This document shows positions 62,201-64,000 of a stretch of DNA of 64,000 nt, piece by piece. The position numbers and the translations under genes were made by a program. Source of the stretch: Marsupella aquatica (lineage: Eukaryota > Marchantiophyta); contig OZ316891.1 of assembly GCA_973895155.1 (NCBI GenBank), forward strand, positions 6,262,001 through 6,326,000, read 5' to 3'. The notes beneath the pieces were generated by a model, which was given only the letters and a program-made list of their open reading frames with translations, did no database searches and was not told the DNA's origin. Position 1 is the first letter of the stretch, and every line of letters starts with the position of its first letter.

Positions 62201-63475
62201 AAAGCAGGAAGATCCCGGGAAGAGGGACATGAAGCAGCTGTTGAGAGAGCACACGGCCCAAGTTGTGAGGTCGCTTACATCTAGCTATGCCAATTCCTCA
62301 TTGGCGGCTATGGCTGCCACACGGCGCACGGAGATAGCGAAGAAGGTAACGGGAACGGTACCTCAGTCCGACTACAAATTAATCAGCTCAACATCCTATG
62401 ACCATTGTTTGCATTTGGAGCATAATATGTGCCATGCCATACATTCAAGTGACTTAAGTCCAAATTCCGGCTAAAAGGAACTTGGGAGTTGAATTGAGTG
62501 CCCTTGTATTGACTGTAGCGTGAATGATTGCAGAAGGGTGCAGTCTTAGTGTTCAACGGGCGACACGCAAGCTTCAAGCTTCAGGTTGCCATCCTGTCCT
62601 ATCGATCCATTCTAAACTGCACCAGGGATTTGAGCTACTTCTGGTGCCGGCTGGGAGTGTCCATGCTACTCATGATCTTCGTGGGAAGCATATTCACACA
62701 TCTGGGCAATGTCGATCAATCCTTTGACTCCATTCAGGTACAAACTCCATTGCTCAATGCATCGAATTTTTCAGTACCTCAGCTGCACGTATACAAGCTT
62801 TCACCTTATGGAATAAACTTTCACCTCAGATTGAATAAATCACCGCTCGAAATCCCAGATCTTTTAAAAACTGGGCGCTTTTTCAGACTTCAGTATTGTT
62901 GTTGTCAATAGATTGACTCGGACATGAATGTGCATCTGCAGGCACGATTCTCCTGTATATTCGTGATACTGGAATCTATGATGCTCATCGCTGTCATCGG
63001 AGGAACGTCGTTCTACTTCCGTGAGCTCAGAGTAAGCTATGTTTGTCGATCGGTTCTTCGCGCAGTAGTCCATATGGTTAAATTGCTAATTTGCTTTCTT
63101 AAATTCGAACGTGGATTATTGACATTGAAAGACCATGTGACTGGATTTTTTTGTGTTGTCGTTGATTTTCAGGTTTACTTGAAGGACAGGCGGAACCCGC
63201 ACTATGGACCAGGGGCCTTCGTCGTTGGGAGCACAGCGGCGGCGGTGCCATTCGCGTGGGTGACAAGCGCAGTGACAGCATGCGTCGTGTACTTCATGCC
63301 GGGCCTGCACACTGGCTTCGAGCAATTTACCTATTTCGCGGCATTGCTCATGCCCGCTGCCCTCCTCGCCGCTGACGGCCTCGCTCAGCTCGCCATCGCC
63401 GCGCTCTTGCTCCTTCCCCCGCCTATGCCGACACCTTCTGCCTACGCCGCCCTGGCCCTCGCAATAGTCATCCAG
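59271..63475 (+). CDS. ABCG: ABCG half-transporter C with degenerate ATP site (3' end not visible)
   Basis: Exons seen: 59271-59679, 60169-60248, 60475-60767, 61126-61300, 61903-62031, 62208-62345, 62534-62737, 62942-63031, 63173-63475. They give 1821 nt (607 codons) with no stop and GT-AG introns, in the same phases as genes A and B. Walker A is GPPRSGTS (122-129, Thr128 in place of Lys), the Q-loop Gln is Asn168, and the signature is LTYGE (229-233). Walker B Asp253-Glu254 and H-loop His287 are kept. The first span lies in exon 7 (YFWCRLGVSMLLMIFVGSI). Exon 9 is 10 codons longer than in A and B and ends in an Ala/Leu/Pro-rich stretch in place of the usual PNFLMGI segment. Two more exons (the RLP..P.W.YP.SY segment and the last span) are expected but not found in 63476-64000. 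They either lie beyond the window or have been lost. ATP hydrolysis at its own Walker A is unlikely; it could partner gene B. Confidence 0.88.
60811..60876. repeat. 33-bp tandem duplication in intron 3 of gene C
   Basis: AGCTAGCTCTCAGTCATTCA and AGCTAGCTCCCAGTCATTCA start at 60811 and 60844, each followed by GTTTGAT(G/A)AATCG. Confidence 0.85.
61593..61684. repeat. 46-bp tandem duplication in intron 4 of gene C
   Basis: TACGCC(C/T)AAACTGAACCATT starts at 61593 and 61639, each followed by GAGAAGA and AAGTGTAGCCCGGACGA. It lies within an intron. Confidence 0.88.
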
Positions 63476-64000
63476 GTATTGCACTGTAGTCCATGCCAAA
63501 ACTCATTGTTTCAATTCGTGAACTACCGCTACTCTTAGTGATCGAATGATAGAATGATCGAGCAAAGCATGCACGTTTGCCCCGAATTGTGATTGTTCCA
63601 GACCATTCTTCCAGAACTCGCACGATTGCTTCAGCTTAGTGTGAATCTACCTGGCTCCTAGATCATGAGCAGCTGCGTGATGTTGTGACCCAAAGAAACG
63701 CTATTTTCAGGCGGCGTGAATTCATCTGTCAGTGAAATCAATCCATTTCATGACGTGAAAGCCCCTTCTTACCTACGGACCTTCTACTCATCACCTCGTC
63801 CATTTTCCAACGTCCTGCGATTTCTGAATCGAGATGATGGAACGCCTAAGCCACCAAAAAGGTCACCTGAAGGAGAAAGAAAGGAAATCCCTTCTCCGGC
63901 CCGTTGCTGCTTTGATCGCTTGAACTCGTTCTTTGGAGAGCTCAACGCGACATCTCGGACATGAAATTGATGAATTGCATCAATAGAATAGTATCACAGG
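63476..64000 (+). other. intron or downstream DNA of gene C up to window end
   Basis: It follows a GTATTG donor. The reading frame 63716-63964 (Pro/Lys/Arg-rich, ending at TGA) does not start with ATG and is not in phase with exon 9. Frame-0 reading from the AG at 63709-63710 stops after two codons. It does not resemble the expected ABCG exons 10-11. Confidence 0.5.

Noticed and set aside
63716-63964. Basic Pro-rich open frame at the window end as last exon of ABCG gene C
   Set aside because: It is out of phase with exon 9, has no ATG start, and shows none of the expected final ABCG motifs or membrane span.

Overview
The window looks like nuclear DNA of a land plant. Introns are of the GT-AG type and a few hundred bases to 1.1 kb long, intergenic DNA is AT-rich and repeat-filled, and three genes encode plant-type ABCG half-transporters. 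One of these is very close to the ABCG11/WBC11 cuticular-lipid exporter group. A small ORF at 2720-3040 with a Dpy-30/RIIa-like docking motif, a fold common in motile-cilium proteins, would fit a seed-free plant with swimming sperm, but this does not prove the lineage. No bacterial, organellar or CRISPR features were seen.

Layout. 1-2.7 kb: AT-rich DNA with short tandem repeats. 2.7-7.6 kb: a small RIIa-like ORF, then an unrecognised plus-strand gene whose four visible 3' exons (4928-7590) join in phase. 7.6-13.9 kb: intergenic, with a GC-rich G-quadruplex-prone island at about 9.2-9.5 kb and a hairpin/tandem-repeat block at 12.2-12.5 kb. 13.9-14.3 kb: two exons of a decayed TTC38-like tetratricopeptide gene with an in-frame stop. 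15.6-21.3 kb: ABCG gene A, 11 exons, 737 aa, intact frame. 21.3-32.3 kb: repeat-rich spacer. 32.3-41.1 kb: ABCG gene B, 11 exons, 755 aa. 41.1-59.3 kb: repeat-rich spacer with two hAT-type miniature transposons carrying intact 8-bp target duplications, two dispersed repeat families and a roughly 155-bp satellite array. 59.3-63.5 kb: ABCG gene C, nine exons (607 codons) visible before the window ends.

The three ABCG genes lie in the same orientation and share intron positions and phases, so they are tandem paralogues. Gene B keeps every nucleotide-binding and catalytic motif. Genes A and C have open frames and proper splice sites but have lost the Walker A lysine (Asn in A, Thr in C) and the Q-loop glutamine, and their ABC signatures are altered. 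Gene A has also lost the H-loop histidine and the catalytic glutamate. ABCG half-transporters work as dimers, and asymmetric dimers with one dead ATP site are known (ABCG5/ABCG8). The cluster may therefore encode one catalytic half-transporter plus two degenerate partners. This is the most interesting signal in the window.
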